From the NCBI GenBank assembly GCA_946803585.1, contig CAMPEQ010000008.1:205786-269785 (forward strand): DNA of 64,000 nucleotides, given 5' to 3'. The position numbers and the translations under genes were made by a program. Below are positions 1 to 11,587 of this stretch, in pieces (position 1 is the first letter of the stretch; every line of letters begins with the position of its first letter). The DNA is from an uncultured Actinomycetes bacterium (lineage in GTDB: Bacteria > Actinomycetota > Actinomycetes > S36-B12 > UBA10799). Below the pieces are notes generated by a model, which ran no database searches, was not told the origin of the DNA, and saw only the letters and a list, made by a program, of their open reading frames with translations.

Positions 1-908
1 CGATCAACACCTATGTACCCGCCGGTATCGGTAGTGACACCGATCTCCGCAAGCCCGAGACCCTCGGTGTTGGGCAGTGCACCAACAGCGATCAGCACGT
101 GGCTACCGCGCACCACCGAACCGTCAGCCAAGGTGACCTCCACGCCTTGGGACGTGCCGTCTGGGCCCCTGGTAACCACGGCCGCACGAGCTCGAGCACC
201 GGATACAACAGTCATTCCGCTACGGGTGAATACTCCCTCGACGACATCGGCCGCATCGGGATCTTGAGTCGGAAGGACTCGATCCCGGCTTGAGATCAAG
301 GTGACATCGGATCCCAACGCGGTGAACGCACCGGCAAACTCCGCTCCGGTCACTCCCGATCCGACGACAATGAGGTGCTCCGGCAGCTCAGCGAGGCCCC
401 AGATCTGCTGCCAGTTCAGGATTCGGTCGCCGTCAGCGGGAGCATCAGGTAGGTCGCGCGGTCTCGCGCCAGTCGCCAGGAGCAATACGTCGTAGTCGAA
501 CTCCCCAACCCCTGCAACCGCAACGAGCCCGCGTTCCTTGATCCGGCCTTCTCCGTGCACGACCTTGACACCATCGGCGATGAGACGTTGGCGAATATCG
601 GATGATTGGGCAGTCGCAAGAGCCATGATCCGCTCAATGACGTATGCGAGGTCGACCCCGGTACTGTCTGGGTCGATTGGCTCACCGTTCACCCTCACCC
701 CCAACGTGCCACTGAGCGCGGCAAGGTTCGCTGACCTCGCGGTGGCGACCAGCGTCTTACTGGGCACGCAGTCGGTAAGCACCGCCGCCCCGCCCACGCC
801 ATCTCGCTCTACCAGCACAACATCGGCCCCTTGCTGAGCGGCAACCATCGCCGCTTCGTAGCCTCCTGGGCCTCCACCAATCACTACAACACGCGTCACG
901 TCAGCCAT
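1..908 (-). CDS. lpdA: NAD(P)H-quinone reductase LpdA-type flavoprotein (3' end outside window)
   Basis: Partial gene; about 302 N-terminal residues are present and the C-terminal dimerisation domain lies beyond base 1. The FAD-binding motif GGGPGGYE is at residues 11-18, and a second nucleotide-binding motif (VVGSGVTGAEFA) lies mid-protein, as in pyridine nucleotide-disulfide reductases. The redox disulfide is not intact: in the motif CxxxxC only the second cysteine remains (C47 in TDCVPSK) and the first position is Ala42. Loss of that cysteine is known in mycobacterial LpdA (Rv3303c), which reduces quinones rather than lipoamide. The divergent neighbour is a GGCT-like gene, as remembered for M. 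tuberculosis. Start ATG at 906-908. A true lipoamide dehydrogenase is unlikely because of the missing cysteine. Confidence 0.88.
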   Translation of the reverse strand, partial: MADVTRVVVIGGGPGGYEAAMVAAQQGADVVLVERDGVGGAAVLTDCVPSKTLVATARSANLAALSGTLGVRVNGEPIDPDSTGVDLAYVIERIMALATAQSSDIRQRLIADGVKVVHGEGRIKERGLVAVAGVGEFDYDVLLLATGARPRDLPDAPADGDRILNWQQIWGLAELPEHLIVVGSGVTGAEFAGAFTALGSDVTLISSRDRVLPTQDPDAADVVEGVFTRSGMTVVSGARARAAVVTRGPDGTSQGVEVTLADGSVVRGSHVLIAVGALPNTEGLGLAEIGVTTDTGGYIGVD

Positions 909-937
909 TGTTGCGTGCGCAGCGCGGCGATGGCGCC

Positions 938-943
938 TACTCT
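938..943 (+). promoter_or_regulatory. -10-like hexamer for leaderless GGCT-like gene
   Basis: TACTCT lies 8 nt before the GTG at 952 and overlaps the upstream in-frame TTG at 943. No Shine-Dalgarno precedes either codon. This favours leaderless initiation at GTG 952. Confidence 0.5.
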
Positions 944-951
944 TGCTGATT

Positions 952-1401
952 GTGGCGTTATATGCGGCCTACGGCTCAAACCTCTCCGCTACGCAGATGG
1001 CTCTGCGAGCGAAGTACTCCCCTGCTCAAAGCACCGGCTGGCTGCGTGGCTGGCGACTCAGTTTCGGGGGTGCCGACATCGGCTGGGACGGGGCGCTTGC
1101 CACCGTCGTCGAGGATCCCTCATCTGACGTCTTCGTGAAGCTGTACGACGTTCCCCCCGCCGACGAGCGCGCTCTCGACGAGTGGGAAGGCACCTCACTC
1201 GGGGTATTCGTAAAGATCCGCGTTCGCATCAGCACGGAGGATGGCGATGTATCGGCATGGCTCTACGTCGTCGATGGCTACGAGGGCGGGCTACCTTCTG
1301 CCCACTATCTAGGCGTTATAGCCGACGCAGCCGAGGAGGCCGGGGCCCCTGAGGAATACGTCCTGGACCTACGAAAGCGGCCCTGTCGCTCTATCGAGTA
1401 G
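952..1401 (+). CDS. Gamma-glutamylcyclotransferase-like protein
   Basis: 149 residues. The N-terminal motif YAAYGSNL is the substrate-binding P-loop-like signature of the GGCT/AIG2 fold, and an acidic residue in the DEWEG segment could be the catalytic Glu. Members cyclise gamma-glutamyl-amino compounds to 5-oxoproline; the exact substrate here is unknown. The gene is transcribed divergently from lpdA with about 43 bases between starts. The same pairing is remembered for Rv3303c/Rv3304 in M. tuberculosis, so the association looks ancient. Start GTG 952 was chosen over TTG 943 because a TACTCT hexamer covers the TTG. Confidence 0.75.
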   Translation: MALYAAYGSNLSATQMALRAKYSPAQSTGWLRGWRLSFGGADIGWDGALATVVEDPSSDVFVKLYDVPPADERALDEWEGTSLGVFVKIRVRISTEDGDVSAWLYVVDGYEGGLPSAHYLGVIADAAEEAGAPEEYVLDLRKRPCRSIE

Positions 1402-1431
1402 CGGGCTCCACCGATTGCCCACACCGCGGAG

Positions 1432-3012
1432 TTAGAAGGCGTCAGGCGGGTCGTACTGGCCCCATACCTCGCGCAGTGCGTCTGCGACCTCGCCACCGGT
1501 TGCGCGCGCTCGCAGCGCCTCCTTCATCGGATAGAGGCAGTTCTCGGTTCCCTCAGCCGCTCGACGTAATGAATCGAGTTGTCTGCTCACCTCTGCGTTG
1601 TCGCGGTCAGCGCGGAGCTTGGCTAACCGTTCACACTGTTGGGCTTCGATCGTTGGGTCGACCCGAAGCGGTTCGTACTTGTCTTCCTCCTCGACGGTGT
1701 ACTTGTTCACACCGACAACGGTTCGTTCGCCATCGTCGATCTCAAGCGCGATTCGGTAGGCGGACCGCTCGATCTCGCTCTTCTGGAAGCCCTGCTCGAT
1801 TGCCGCGACTGATCCTCCAAGGTCCTCGACCCGCTGCATCAACTCCAAGGCGGCCTCCTCTACCTCGTCAGTGAGGGACTCAACGACGTATGAGCCGGCG
1901 AAGGGATCGACCGTCTTGGTGACGTCGGTCTCGTAGGCCAGGACTTGCTGGGTGCGCAGCGCTAGGCGGGCAGCCTTCTCAGTAGGTAAGGCGATGGCCT
2001 CGTCGAAGGAGTTCGTATGTAGGGACTGCGTGCCGCCCATCACGGCAGCTAACCCCTGCACCGCCACTCGAACCAAGTTCACCTCAGGCTGCTGAGCTGT
2101 GAGCTGAACGCCAGCGGTCTGAGTGTGGAACCGCAACATCATCGACTTGGGGTTCTTCGCCCCGAACTTCTCCTTCATGATCCGCGCCCAGATCCGTCGA
2201 GCTGCCCGGAACTTTGCTACCTCTTCCAAGAAGCTGGTTCGGGAGACGAAGAAGAAGGCGAGCCGAGGCGCGAAGTCATCGACGTCTTGGCCAGCATCAA
2301 TCGCGGCTTGCACGTAGGCGATTCCGTCGGCCAAAGTGAAGGCGATCTCCTGCGCGGGAGTCGCCCCTGCCTCTGCCATGTGATAGCCAGAGATCGAGAT
2401 CGTGTTCCACTTCGGTAGATCAGACTGGCAGTACTTGAAGATGTCCGTGATCAGGCGAATCGAGGAGCCGGGTGGGTAGATGTAGGTTCCGCGGGCGATG
2501 TACTCCTTGAGTACGTCGTTTTGGATAGTACCGGTCAGCACCGACCCTGGGATTCCGTTCTTTTCCGCCACCAACTGGTACATCAACAGCAGCGTCGAGG
2601 CGGGAGCATTGATCGTCATCGACGTGGAGACTTTGTCCAATGGGATCCCGTTGAACAGCACCTCCATATCGTCGACCGAGTCGATTGCGACCCCAACCTT
2701 GCCAACCTCGCCGCTGGCGAGTTTGTGATCGGAGTCGTACCCCATCTGGGTGGGCAGATCAAAGGCGACGCTCAGTCCTGCCGTACCCGCTTTGATCAGA
2801 TCGTGGTACCGACGATTCGACTCAGCTGCCGTGCCAAACCCGGCATACTGACGCATCGTCCACGGGCGACCGGTATACATCGATGGATACACCCCGCGGG
2901 TGTAAGGGAACTCCCCTGGCTGACCGAGTTGGGCGGCCGGATCCCAGTCCTCCAGCGCCTGCGGGCCATAGACGGGATCGAACGGCAAGCCAGATTCTGT
3001 GAAAGATGCCAT
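1432..3012 (-). CDS. Methylmalonyl-CoA mutase, large (catalytic) subunit lacking the B12 domain
   Basis: 526 residues covering only the TIM-barrel and linker; the C-terminal cobalamin domain of one-piece mutases is absent. Motifs match methylmalonyl-CoA mutase: [11 protein letters not shown] (Tyr56 at the position of Tyr89 in the Propionibacterium enzyme), [22 protein letters not shown], a conserved Arg in SSIRLITD (Arg207 equivalent), SISGYHM and LHTNSFDEA. Isobutyryl-CoA mutase has Phe and Gln at the first and second specificity positions, so methylmalonyl-CoA/succinyl-CoA is the more likely substrate pair. The partner B12 subunit is probably the gene at 26601-27050. Start ATG 3012 is preceded by TACCCT with a 7-nt spacer; an in-frame extension to 3144 has no such signal. 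Confidence 0.85.
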   Translation of the reverse strand: MASFTESGLPFDPVYGPQALEDWDPAAQLGQPGEFPYTRGVYPSMYTGRPWTMRQYAGFGTAAESNRRYHDLIKAGTAGLSVAFDLPTQMGYDSDHKLASGEVGKVGVAIDSVDDMEVLFNGIPLDKVSTSMTINAPASTLLLMYQLVAEKNGIPGSVLTGTIQNDVLKEYIARGTYIYPPGSSIRLITDIFKYCQSDLPKWNTISISGYHMAEAGATPAQEIAFTLADGIAYVQAAIDAGQDVDDFAPRLAFFFVSRTSFLEEVAKFRAARRIWARIMKEKFGAKNPKSMMLRFHTQTAGVQLTAQQPEVNLVRVAVQGLAAVMGGTQSLHTNSFDEAIALPTEKAARLALRTQQVLAYETDVTKTVDPFAGSYVVESLTDEVEEAALELMQRVEDLGGSVAAIEQGFQKSEIERSAYRIALEIDDGERTVVGVNKYTVEEEDKYEPLRVDPTIEAQQCERLAKLRADRDNAEVSRQLDSLRRAAEGTENCLYPMKEALRARATGGEVADALREVWGQYDPPDAF

Positions 3013-3245
3013 GCCCACGAGGGTATCTGAGACAGTTTCGTCAGCCAACGAACAGCCTCGACCGCTGCCACGCTGGCGAAGAGGGCGGTGCAGCATCCTT
3101 GGGGGTCCGGCGGCTAATATCGCTGGTAGCCAGCACCTAGCCATCGGTACTGGCCCAGGCTGGTCGCGTATGTGCGTGACACCAACGTCCGTTGGGCCTG
3201 ACTGTGATTCATTGATTCAATTCGATCAGCTTGACGGAGGCGAGA
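3013..3245. other. Divergent intergenic region, mutase / sdhC
   Basis: 233 bases between the divergent mutase and sdhC starts. It holds the mutase -10-like hexamer, the sdhC ribosome site, and a small inverted repeat at 3122-3134 (GCTGG, 3-nt loop, CCAGC). I could not pick a confident promoter for the sdh operon. Confidence 0.4.
3020..3025 (-). promoter_or_regulatory. -10-like hexamer for leaderless mutase gene
   Basis: TACCCT on the minus strand, 7 nt before ATG 3012. There is no Shine-Dalgarno in the intervening bases. Confidence 0.55.
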
Positions 3246-3659
3246 GTGGCGAACACAACCGCCGGAGCAAAGTCTCCCGTCGGAACCCTGTACCGCGGTT
3301 ACGACGGAATGTGGTCTTGGGTAGCCCACCGCATCACCGGCGTTACGGTGTTTTTCTTTCTCCTTGTACACGTCACTGATACGGCACTTGTTCGAGTATC
3401 TCCAGATGTCTACAACGGGGTCATTGCCACCTACAAGACTCCGCTGGTGAACCTCATGGAGGTTGGCCTCGTCGGCGCGGTGCTCTACCACGCGCTCAAT
3501 GGCATCCGAATCATCCTCATTGACTTCTGGTCCAAGGGACCGCGCTACCAAAAGGGAATGCTGCGAGGACTAATCGCGATCTGGCTCGTAGTTATGATCC
3601 CCGGGACGTACTTCATGCTGCTTCGTACTTTTGAATCGCTATTCGGGAGTGCATCATGA
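3246..3659 (+). CDS. sdhC: Succinate dehydrogenase cytochrome b556 subunit
   Basis: 137 residues with three hydrophobic segments (about 30-50, 68-88 and 105-125). It anchors SdhAB in the membrane and helps bind haem b and quinone. The family motif SWVAHRITG is near the N-terminus, and LYHALNGIR carries a histidine typical of the haem region. GTG 3246 is chosen because GGAGG lies 5 nt upstream; a TTG at 3231 has no such site. First gene of sdhCDAB; its stop overlaps the sdhD start (ATGA). Confidence 0.9.
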   Translation: MANTTAGAKSPVGTLYRGYDGMWSWVAHRITGVTVFFFLLVHVTDTALVRVSPDVYNGVIATYKTPLVNLMEVGLVGAVLYHALNGIRIILIDFWSKGPRYQKGMLRGLIAIWLVVMIPGTYFMLLRTFESLFGSAS

Positions 3660-4057
3660 GTTCCCCAACCCTGGACGCCCCACGCAGTAGTCGGCAGCTA
3701 GTACGTAACAACTTCGAGAAGAACGCATGGATGTTCATGCGGCTTTCCGGCATCGTGCTCGTCGTCCTTGTCTTAGGTCACCTGTTCATCATGAACATCC
3801 TCGATGGCGGAGTACACCGAATCAACTTTGCGTTCGTCGCCGGCCGCTGGGCAAGTCCGTTCTGGCAATTGTGGGACTTGGTCATGCTGTGGCTCGCGAT
3901 GCTGCATGGCGCTAACGGTTTGCGCACCATCATCAATGACTACGCCAGCAAGGAGGGGACGCGGCTAACCCTCAAAGGTCTGCTCTACTCAGCCACTTTC
4001 CTCACCATCGTGCTCGGGACTTTGGTGATCTTCACCTTCGATCCGACCATCAGCTAA
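3656..4057 (+). CDS. sdhD: Succinate dehydrogenase hydrophobic membrane anchor subunit
   Basis: 133 residues with three membrane spans. Histidines in LGHLFIMN and [11 protein letters not shown] are candidates for haem/quinone binding; HGANGLR is the usual SdhD signature. It starts inside the sdhC stop codon (ATGA), so translation is probably coupled. It forms the Complex II anchor with SdhC. The last residues lead into a 16-base gap holding GGAG for sdhA. Confidence 0.9.
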   Translation: MSSPTLDAPRSSRQLVRNNFEKNAWMFMRLSGIVLVVLVLGHLFIMNILDGGVHRINFAFVAGRWASPFWQLWDLVMLWLAMLHGANGLRTIINDYASKEGTRLTLKGLLYSATFLTIVLGTLVIFTFDPTIS

Positions 4058-4073
4058 GGAGCTAACGCTCAAT

Positions 4074-5828
4074 ATGCAGATCCATCGCTACGACGTCGTG
4101 ATCGTCGGTGCCGGCGGCGCCGGAATGCGCGCCGCGCTTGAGTCCGGTTCTCGTGCCAAGACGGCCGTGCTTACCAAGCTCTACCCCACCCGCTCTCACA
4201 CCGGCGCTGCCCAGGGTGGGATGTGCGCGGCCCTGGCCAACGTCGAGGAAGACAACTGGGAGTGGCACACCTTCGACACCATTAAGGGCGGCGACTATCT
4301 CGTCGACCAGGACGCCGCAGAGATCATGGCTAAGGAAGCCATCGACGCCGTCATCGACCTCGAGAACATGGGCTTGCCGTTCAACCGCACCCCCGAAGGC
4401 AAGATTGATCAGCGTCGCTTCGGCGGTCACACCAGAAACCATGGCGAAGCCGCCGTACGTCGCGCCTGCTACGCAGCCGACCGCACCGGCCACATGATCC
4501 TGCAGACGCTCTACCAGAACTGCATCAAACAAGGTATCGAGTTTTACAACGAGTTCTACGTCCTCGACGTCATCCTGGATGAGTCCGAAGGCGAACCACG
4601 GGCTGCCGGAGTGGTTGCCTACGAGCTGGCCACCGGTGAGATTCACGTCTTCTCGGCAAAATCCGTCATCTTTGCCACCGGCGGGTTCGGCAAGGTGTTC
4701 AAGACCACCTCGAACGCCCACACCTTGACCGGCGACGGTATGGGAATCGTCTACCGTAAGGGCCTTCCGCTAGAGGATATGGAGTTCTACCAATTCCACC
4801 CGACCGGTCTGGCGGGCCTCGGCGTTTTGCTCACAGAGGGAGCGCGCGGCGAGGGGGGAATCCTGCGAAATGTCGACGGCGAACGGTTCATGGAGCGCTA
4901 CGCGCCAACCATCAAGGACCTTGCCCCGCGCGACATGGTCAGCCGAGCAATGTTGCAGGAAGTTCGAGAAGGTCGCGGTGCCGGTCCGCATAAGGACTAC
5001 GTCTACCTCGATCTCACTCACCTACCTGCTGAGCAAATCGAGTCGAAACTGCCCGATATCACCGAGTTCGCGCGGACGTACCTCGGCGTCGACCCCATCA
5101 GCGAGCTCGTGCCGGTATTCCCAACTGCGCACTACGCGATGGGCGGGATCCCGACCAACGTCAACACCGAGGTACTGCGGAACAACACCGACGTGGTCCC
5201 CGGCCTCTACGCCGCGGGTGAGTGCGCGTGCGTATCAGTCCACGGCTCCAATCGCCTTGGCACCAACTCTCTGCTCGATATCAACGTGTTCGGTAAGCGT
5301 GCCGGGATCGCTGCTGCGGAATACGCGACCAGCGTTGAGGCCCCGCCGATTCCAGAAGACGCCAACGGCTTTGTCATCTCAATGATTGAGAATCTGCGGG
5401 ATTCCAACGGGCGCGAGCGCGTCTCGGAGATCCGCCGTGAGATGCAAGCGACGATGGATATGAACGCGCAGGTATATCGGACCGAGGAGACCCTCACCCA
5501 AGCCCTAGCGGATATCGCGGCTCTAAAAGTTCGGTACCAACATGTGGGGATTCAGGACAAAGGCCGCCGATACAACACCGACCTACTCGAGGCAGTGGAG
5601 CTTGGGTTCCTGCTAGATCTAGCCGAGACCTTGGTCGTTGGTGCCCTTGCTCGCAAGGAGTCCCGTGGCGGTCATGCCAGGGAGGATTACCAAACCCGTG
5701 ATGATGAGAACTTCATGCTGCACTCGATGGTCTACCGCAAGGAGACCGCACCGGGTGTGACAGAGATCGAGTTGGACTACAAACCTGTGGTCGTGACCCG
5801 CTACCAGCCGATGGAGCGTAAGTACTGA
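4074..5828 (+). CDS. sdhA: Succinate dehydrogenase flavoprotein subunit
   Basis: 584 residues, the usual SdhA length. The FAD dinucleotide motif GAGGAG is at residues 12-17. [11 protein letters not shown] contains His42, the expected covalent FAD attachment site. Substrate-site motifs FHPTGL and REGRGAG follow, then [13 protein letters not shown]. It oxidises succinate to fumarate in the TCA cycle and passes electrons to SdhB. It overlaps sdhB by one base (TGATG), indicating coupled translation. The length, the paired anchor genes and the operon context argue for succinate dehydrogenase rather than L-aspartate oxidase. Confidence 0.96.
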   Translation: MQIHRYDVVIVGAGGAGMRAALESGSRAKTAVLTKLYPTRSHTGAAQGGMCAALANVEEDNWEWHTFDTIKGGDYLVDQDAAEIMAKEAIDAVIDLENMGLPFNRTPEGKIDQRRFGGHTRNHGEAAVRRACYAADRTGHMILQTLYQNCIKQGIEFYNEFYVLDVILDESEGEPRAAGVVAYELATGEIHVFSAKSVIFATGGFGKVFKTTSNAHTLTGDGMGIVYRKGLPLEDMEFYQFHPTGLAGLGVLLTEGARGEGGILRNVDGERFMERYAPTIKDLAPRDMVSRAMLQEVREGRGAGPHKDYVYLDLTHLPAEQIESKLPDITEFARTYLGVDPISELVPVFPTAHYAMGGIPTNVNTEVLRNNTDVVPGLYAAGECACVSVHGSNRLGTNSLLDINVFGKRAGIAAAEYATSVEAPPIPEDANGFVISMIENLRDSNGRERVSEIRREMQATMDMNAQVYRTEETLTQALADIAALKVRYQHVGIQDKGRRYNTDLLEAVELGFLLDLAETLVVGALARKESRGGHAREDYQTRDDENFMLHSMVYRKETAPGVTEIELDYKPVVVTRYQPMERKY

Positions 5829-6592
5829 TGAGCGCCACCGCCACTGAGACCAGCACCGCAGCTGCGGCCGTAGATGCCCCTGTCGCGACCGACGTCACTT
5901 TCAAGATCCTTCGCTTCAACCCTGAGTTCGCACCCGAGGCGTACTGGGAAGAGTTCGTGGTGAGCTGCTTCCCCACAGATCGCGTCCTCACAGCGCTAGA
6001 GAAAATCAAGGGTGAACAGGATGGTTCGCTGACCTTCCGACGGTCCTGTGGGCATGGCATTTGTGGCTCCGACGCCATGCGGATTAATGGTAAGAACCGC
6101 CTCGCATGTAAGACCCTCATCAAGGATCTCAAGACAAGTAAGGCGATTACGGTTGAGGCGATTAAGGGCCTTCCGCAAGAGAAGGACCTCATCGTCGATA
6201 TGGAGCCGTTCTTCAAGGCATACCGCGAGGTCATGCCCTTCCTCGTGACAGAAGGCCATACGCCGACTCGTGAATGGATTCAATCCGCTGACGATCGCGC
6301 AGCCTTCGACGACACCACCAAGTGCATCCTGTGTGCAGCCTGCACCACGTCGTGTCCGGTTTTTTGGAATGACGGCCAGTACTTCGGGCCCGCTGCCATC
6401 GTCGGAGCACATCGGTTCATCTTCGATAGCCGCGACGACGCCGCTGCAGAGCGTCTACAGATCCTCAACTCGCAAGATGGCGTCTGGCGCTGCCGGACGA
6501 CGTTTAACTGCACTGAGGCCTGCCCGCGAGGTATCCAGATCACCGATGCGATTCGCGAGGTAAAGAAAGCGCTGATGTCGACCGGCGGATGA
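5828..6592 (+). CDS. sdhB: Succinate dehydrogenase iron-sulfur subunit
   Basis: 254 residues. The [2Fe-2S] motif is SCGHGICGSD...C, with Asp at the third position as in E. coli SdhB. The [4Fe-4S] motif is CILCAACTTSCP, and the [3Fe-4S] ligands lie in FNCTEACPRG plus the preceding cysteine. It relays electrons from SdhA to the quinone site in SdhCD. The first 22 residues are Ala/Thr-rich and variable. Last gene of the operon; I saw no clear terminator in the 57 bases before the next gene. Confidence 0.96.
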   Translation: MSATATETSTAAAAVDAPVATDVTFKILRFNPEFAPEAYWEEFVVSCFPTDRVLTALEKIKGEQDGSLTFRRSCGHGICGSDAMRINGKNRLACKTLIKDLKTSKAITVEAIKGLPQEKDLIVDMEPFFKAYREVMPFLVTEGHTPTREWIQSADDRAAFDDTTKCILCAACTTSCPVFWNDGQYFGPAAIVGAHRFIFDSRDDAAAERLQILNSQDGVWRCRTTFNCTEACPRGIQITDAIREVKKALMSTGG

Positions 6593-6638
6593 TCTCGTGG
6601 TCTTCTTCACAAGCGCGAGAATCAAAGATCCTCTGGGT

Positions 6639-6644
6639 TACCCT
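6639..6644 (+). promoter_or_regulatory. Possible -10 hexamer for D,D-carboxypeptidase gene
   Basis: TACCCT, 5 nt before GTG 6650. The spacing is one base shorter than at the other leaderless candidates, so this one is weaker. Confidence 0.35.
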
Positions 6645-6649
6645 CTTAT

Positions 6650-7897
6650 GTGCCCAATTCCTTGACCGACCTGCGCGCTAGGTCTACCGGTGGACACGTA
6701 CGATCCGTCCGCGTTGCCGTTGTAGCGATCGTTGGAACGCTCGGGCTTGCCCTGTCCGCACCTGCGCTCGCCGCAGATCCAAGCCCGTCGGCGACCCCAA
6801 TCGGACCGCCCGTCGAGGTTCACGGCCGCCTAGGTTCGACTCCACCACCCGATATTGAGGCCTTCTCTTGGGTGATTGCCGAGGCTGAAAGCGGAAAGGT
6901 CTTGGCCAGTAAGGGCGCTAACGTCGAGCTACCAATGGCCAGCACTATTAAGGCGCTCACGGCCTACACAGTGATTCCGCGGCTTGACCCAAAATCGGTT
7001 TATACCGCCACAAAGAGGGATCAGAACGTTGAGGGCAGCCACGTAGGCATCGTGGCCGGTGGAACATACTCGGTCAACCAACTCCTCACTGGACTGATGC
7101 TGCCTAGCGGCAACGACGCAGCCAGTGCCCTCGCGAATGCAAACGGCGGATGGGCTAAGACAGTCAAGGAGATGAATCTCGAAGCTGTCCGGCTCGGCGC
7201 AGCTGGTACACGCGTGAAAAACCCCAGCGGGCTTGACGCCCGACGGCAAGTATCAACTGCTGCAGACTTGGTGACGATATTCCGCGCCGGACTCGAACTG
7301 CCCGCGTTTCGCAAGTACGTCGGAATGAAGACGGCAAACTTCCCCGGCGATCCTGCCAAACCAGGCAAGAAGCGCAAGACATTCAAGGTCTACAATCAAG
7401 ATCGACTCCTGATGACGAACTACCCAGGAATAATTGGCGGTAAGACCGGCTACACCACCCGGGCTGGGCGGACGTTCGTCGGAGCAGCCAAACAGGGCGG
7501 CACAACCCTGCTGTTTTCTTTCATGCGAACAGGTTTGGGGACTGAAGAAGCTGGGCGCGAGCTCCTCGACTGGGGATTCGCCAACGTGGGACTGCTCAAC
7601 CCCATCTCTACCCTGCCCGACCCCAAGCCGCGTGCTGAGACTCCCGTCCAGGTTGCTGCCACCAAAGCGGGCGCTAAGCCAGCAGGCACCACGTCACAAT
7701 CGGAGAGCTCCAATGAAGTACCAGCTCAAGCCAATGCGGATCTCCTAACGGCAGATTCTGTCGGATCAAGTGGTCAGCCAGATCGACTCGAACTGCCCTG
7801 GCTCAACCTCGCACTTGCCTCTTTTCTGGTGCTCCTGACCGGACTAGTAGTAACCCGACTGCTGTTACTGGTTCGCGCCCGCAATCGCCGTAGCTAG
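6650..7897 (+). CDS. D-alanyl-D-alanine carboxypeptidase, S11 family (DacB/DacC-like)
   Basis: 415 residues. A signal peptide (hydrophobic stretch about 22-41, ending APALAAD) exports it. The penicillin-binding motifs are present in order: SxxK as STIK (in MASTIK), SGN in LPSGNDAA, and KTG in GGKTGYT. A hydrophobic segment near the C-terminus (LALASFLVLLTGLVV) followed by basic residues anchors it. It trims the terminal D-Ala from peptidoglycan stem peptides. A Ser/Ala-rich linker (about 330-370) joins the enzyme domain to the anchor. It follows sdhB but probably has its own promoter. No Shine-Dalgarno precedes GTG 6650. Confidence 0.9.
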   Translation: MPNSLTDLRARSTGGHVRSVRVAVVAIVGTLGLALSAPALAADPSPSATPIGPPVEVHGRLGSTPPPDIEAFSWVIAEAESGKVLASKGANVELPMASTIKALTAYTVIPRLDPKSVYTATKRDQNVEGSHVGIVAGGTYSVNQLLTGLMLPSGNDAASALANANGGWAKTVKEMNLEAVRLGAAGTRVKNPSGLDARRQVSTAADLVTIFRAGLELPAFRKYVGMKTANFPGDPAKPGKKRKTFKVYNQDRLLMTNYPGIIGGKTGYTTRAGRTFVGAAKQGGTTLLFSFMRTGLGTEEAGRELLDWGFANVGLLNPISTLPDPKPRAETPVQVAATKAGAKPAGTTSQSESSNEVPAQANADLLTADSVGSSGQPDRLELPWLNLALASFLVLLTGLVVTRLLLLVRARNRRS

Positions 7898-8038
7898 AGC
7901 TAATCGGCTGCGGTGACTCCCCTCACAGATATTCCCAGCTCACCTATGGCGTTGGTCATTGCGCTATCTCCAGAATCGGCGTTTGATAGTTAGGTAATAA
8001 CCGCCGACGCCAGCGAGCGCAGACTATTGGGGGCCCAA

Positions 8039-8224
8039 ATGGACGCAAAGATCGGTGACCAGGTTGCGGTCATCTTCAATGAGAACGGCCGCCGTGAGCG
8101 CGCGGCTACAGTGATCGACATTCGCGACGCCGCCGGTAACGAGACCTACCTGGTGGAATGGTCAGACAACGGCCATCGCCAACTAGTCGAACTCGGCCCG
8201 GGCAGCGTCATAGAACAGCGCTAA
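8039..8224 (+). CDS. DUF1918 small protein
   Basis: 61 residues. The pattern AKIGDQV...TYLVEWSDNGH...GPGS matches the small actinobacterial DUF1918 family, an SH3-like barrel of unknown function. ATG 8039 is preceded by GGGGG at a usable distance, better than the TTG at 8027. It is a single gene converging on trpS, with 25 bases between stops. Confidence 0.75.
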   Translation: MDAKIGDQVAVIFNENGRRERAATVIDIRDAAGNETYLVEWSDNGHRQLVELGPGSVIEQR

Positions 8225-8249
8225 AAGTGGCGCCTCCTCGGGCTGAGAC

Positions 8250-10639
<2,390 letters not shown>

Positions 10640-10689
10640 GTGCACATCCCCTCAGGACGGCGTGACCGGTGATCGAACGAAGACAACGA

Positions 10690-11499
10690 CTACGAGAACT
10701 GGGCAAGGACTGGAGCATGATCACTCCAACGCTGCGCGTAACTCGGGGCACGATCAACCGTTACCCCGGTGAGGCGCTCGGCTAGTCCAGGGGTCGACAA
10801 GATGTAGTCCAGACGCCAACCGGTGTCGTTATCGAAGGCTTGTCCCCGCCACGACCACCAGGTGTAGGGCCCCTCACAATCACCGGCGTACCGGCGGCCG
10901 AGGTCGACCCAGCCTCGTTTGAACCACCCAGTCAGATACTCCTGCTCCTCAGGCAGGAAACCTGACTTGCCCTTATTTCCACGCCAGTTCTTGATGTCGT
11001 TGGCAGTGTGGGCGATATTCAGATCGCCGCTGATCACGACCTCCTCCCCGTGGCTGGAGACCCGTCGCTTCAGAGTCCTCATTCGGGCGGTCATCGCATC
11101 CAGGAACCGGTACTTCTCCGCTTGTCGGCCAGTTCCGGCCTCGCCGGTGTGGACGTACACCGACACCACTCGGACCGGCCCGTCTGGTGTGTCAAGTAGT
11201 GCCTCGATCCATCTGCCATCCTCGGTGAACTCAGTCCGCGGAATTCCTTTGATGACCTTCCGAATCGGGTGGGGAGTCAATACCGCAACGCCGGAGCGTC
11301 CAGCCGCAGATGACTCGAAGTGTGCGACTTCCAACTGACCCAGACCGTGGTCAGCGAGGGCCTTTTGTAGGAGATCGTCAGGCGCGCGTACCTCTTGTAG
11401 ACAAATAGCCGAGGCGCCGGACTCGCGAATCCAGCGCAATTCATCTCGACGAGCAGCCGCACGGATACCGTTCACATTGACAGTGGCGATCGAGAACAC
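10690..11499 (-). CDS. xth: Exodeoxyribonuclease III (AP endonuclease family)
   Basis: 269 residues of the endonuclease/exonuclease/phosphatase fold. Catalytic signatures: TVNVNGIRAA (Asn), CLQEVRAP (metal-binding Glu), SVYVHTGE, ISGDLNIAH (Asp and Asn), LDYILST and WSDHAPV (Asp-His). It repairs abasic sites. The start is GTG 11499, with TATCTT 6 nt upstream and no Shine-Dalgarno. It lies 50 bases upstream of the CNNM gene on the same strand and diverges from the oxidoreductase. Confidence 0.92.
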   Translation of the reverse strand: MFSIATVNVNGIRAAARRDELRWIRESGASAICLQEVRAPDDLLQKALADHGLGQLEVAHFESSAAGRSGVAVLTPHPIRKVIKGIPRTEFTEDGRWIEALLDTPDGPVRVVSVYVHTGEAGTGRQAEKYRFLDAMTARMRTLKRRVSSHGEEVVISGDLNIAHTANDIKNWRGNKGKSGFLPEEQEYLTGWFKRGWVDLGRRYAGDCEGPYTWWSWRGQAFDNDTGWRLDYILSTPGLAERLTGVTVDRAPSYAQRWSDHAPVLAQFS

Positions 11500-11505
11500 A
11501 CAGCA

Positions 11506-11511
11506 AAGATA
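11506..11511 (-). promoter_or_regulatory. -10-like hexamer for leaderless xth
   Basis: TATCTT on the minus strand, 6 nt before GTG 11499. No ribosome site fits in between. Confidence 0.55.
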
Positions 11512-11587
11512 CGTTGCGCGCGAATACTCCCCGAGCAGGGTCGGTCACTATGAGGCGATCTGCGTCCAGACCTGATTGAGTACGGGA

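Noticed and set aside
1432-3012. Isobutyryl-CoA mutase (IcmA) as the identity of the large subunit
   Set aside because: Tyr56 and the Arg in SSIRLITD match methylmalonyl-CoA mutase; IcmA has Phe and Gln there.
4062-4721. 219-codon open frame opposite sdhA
   Set aside because: Antisense to a highly conserved enzyme; no start signal.
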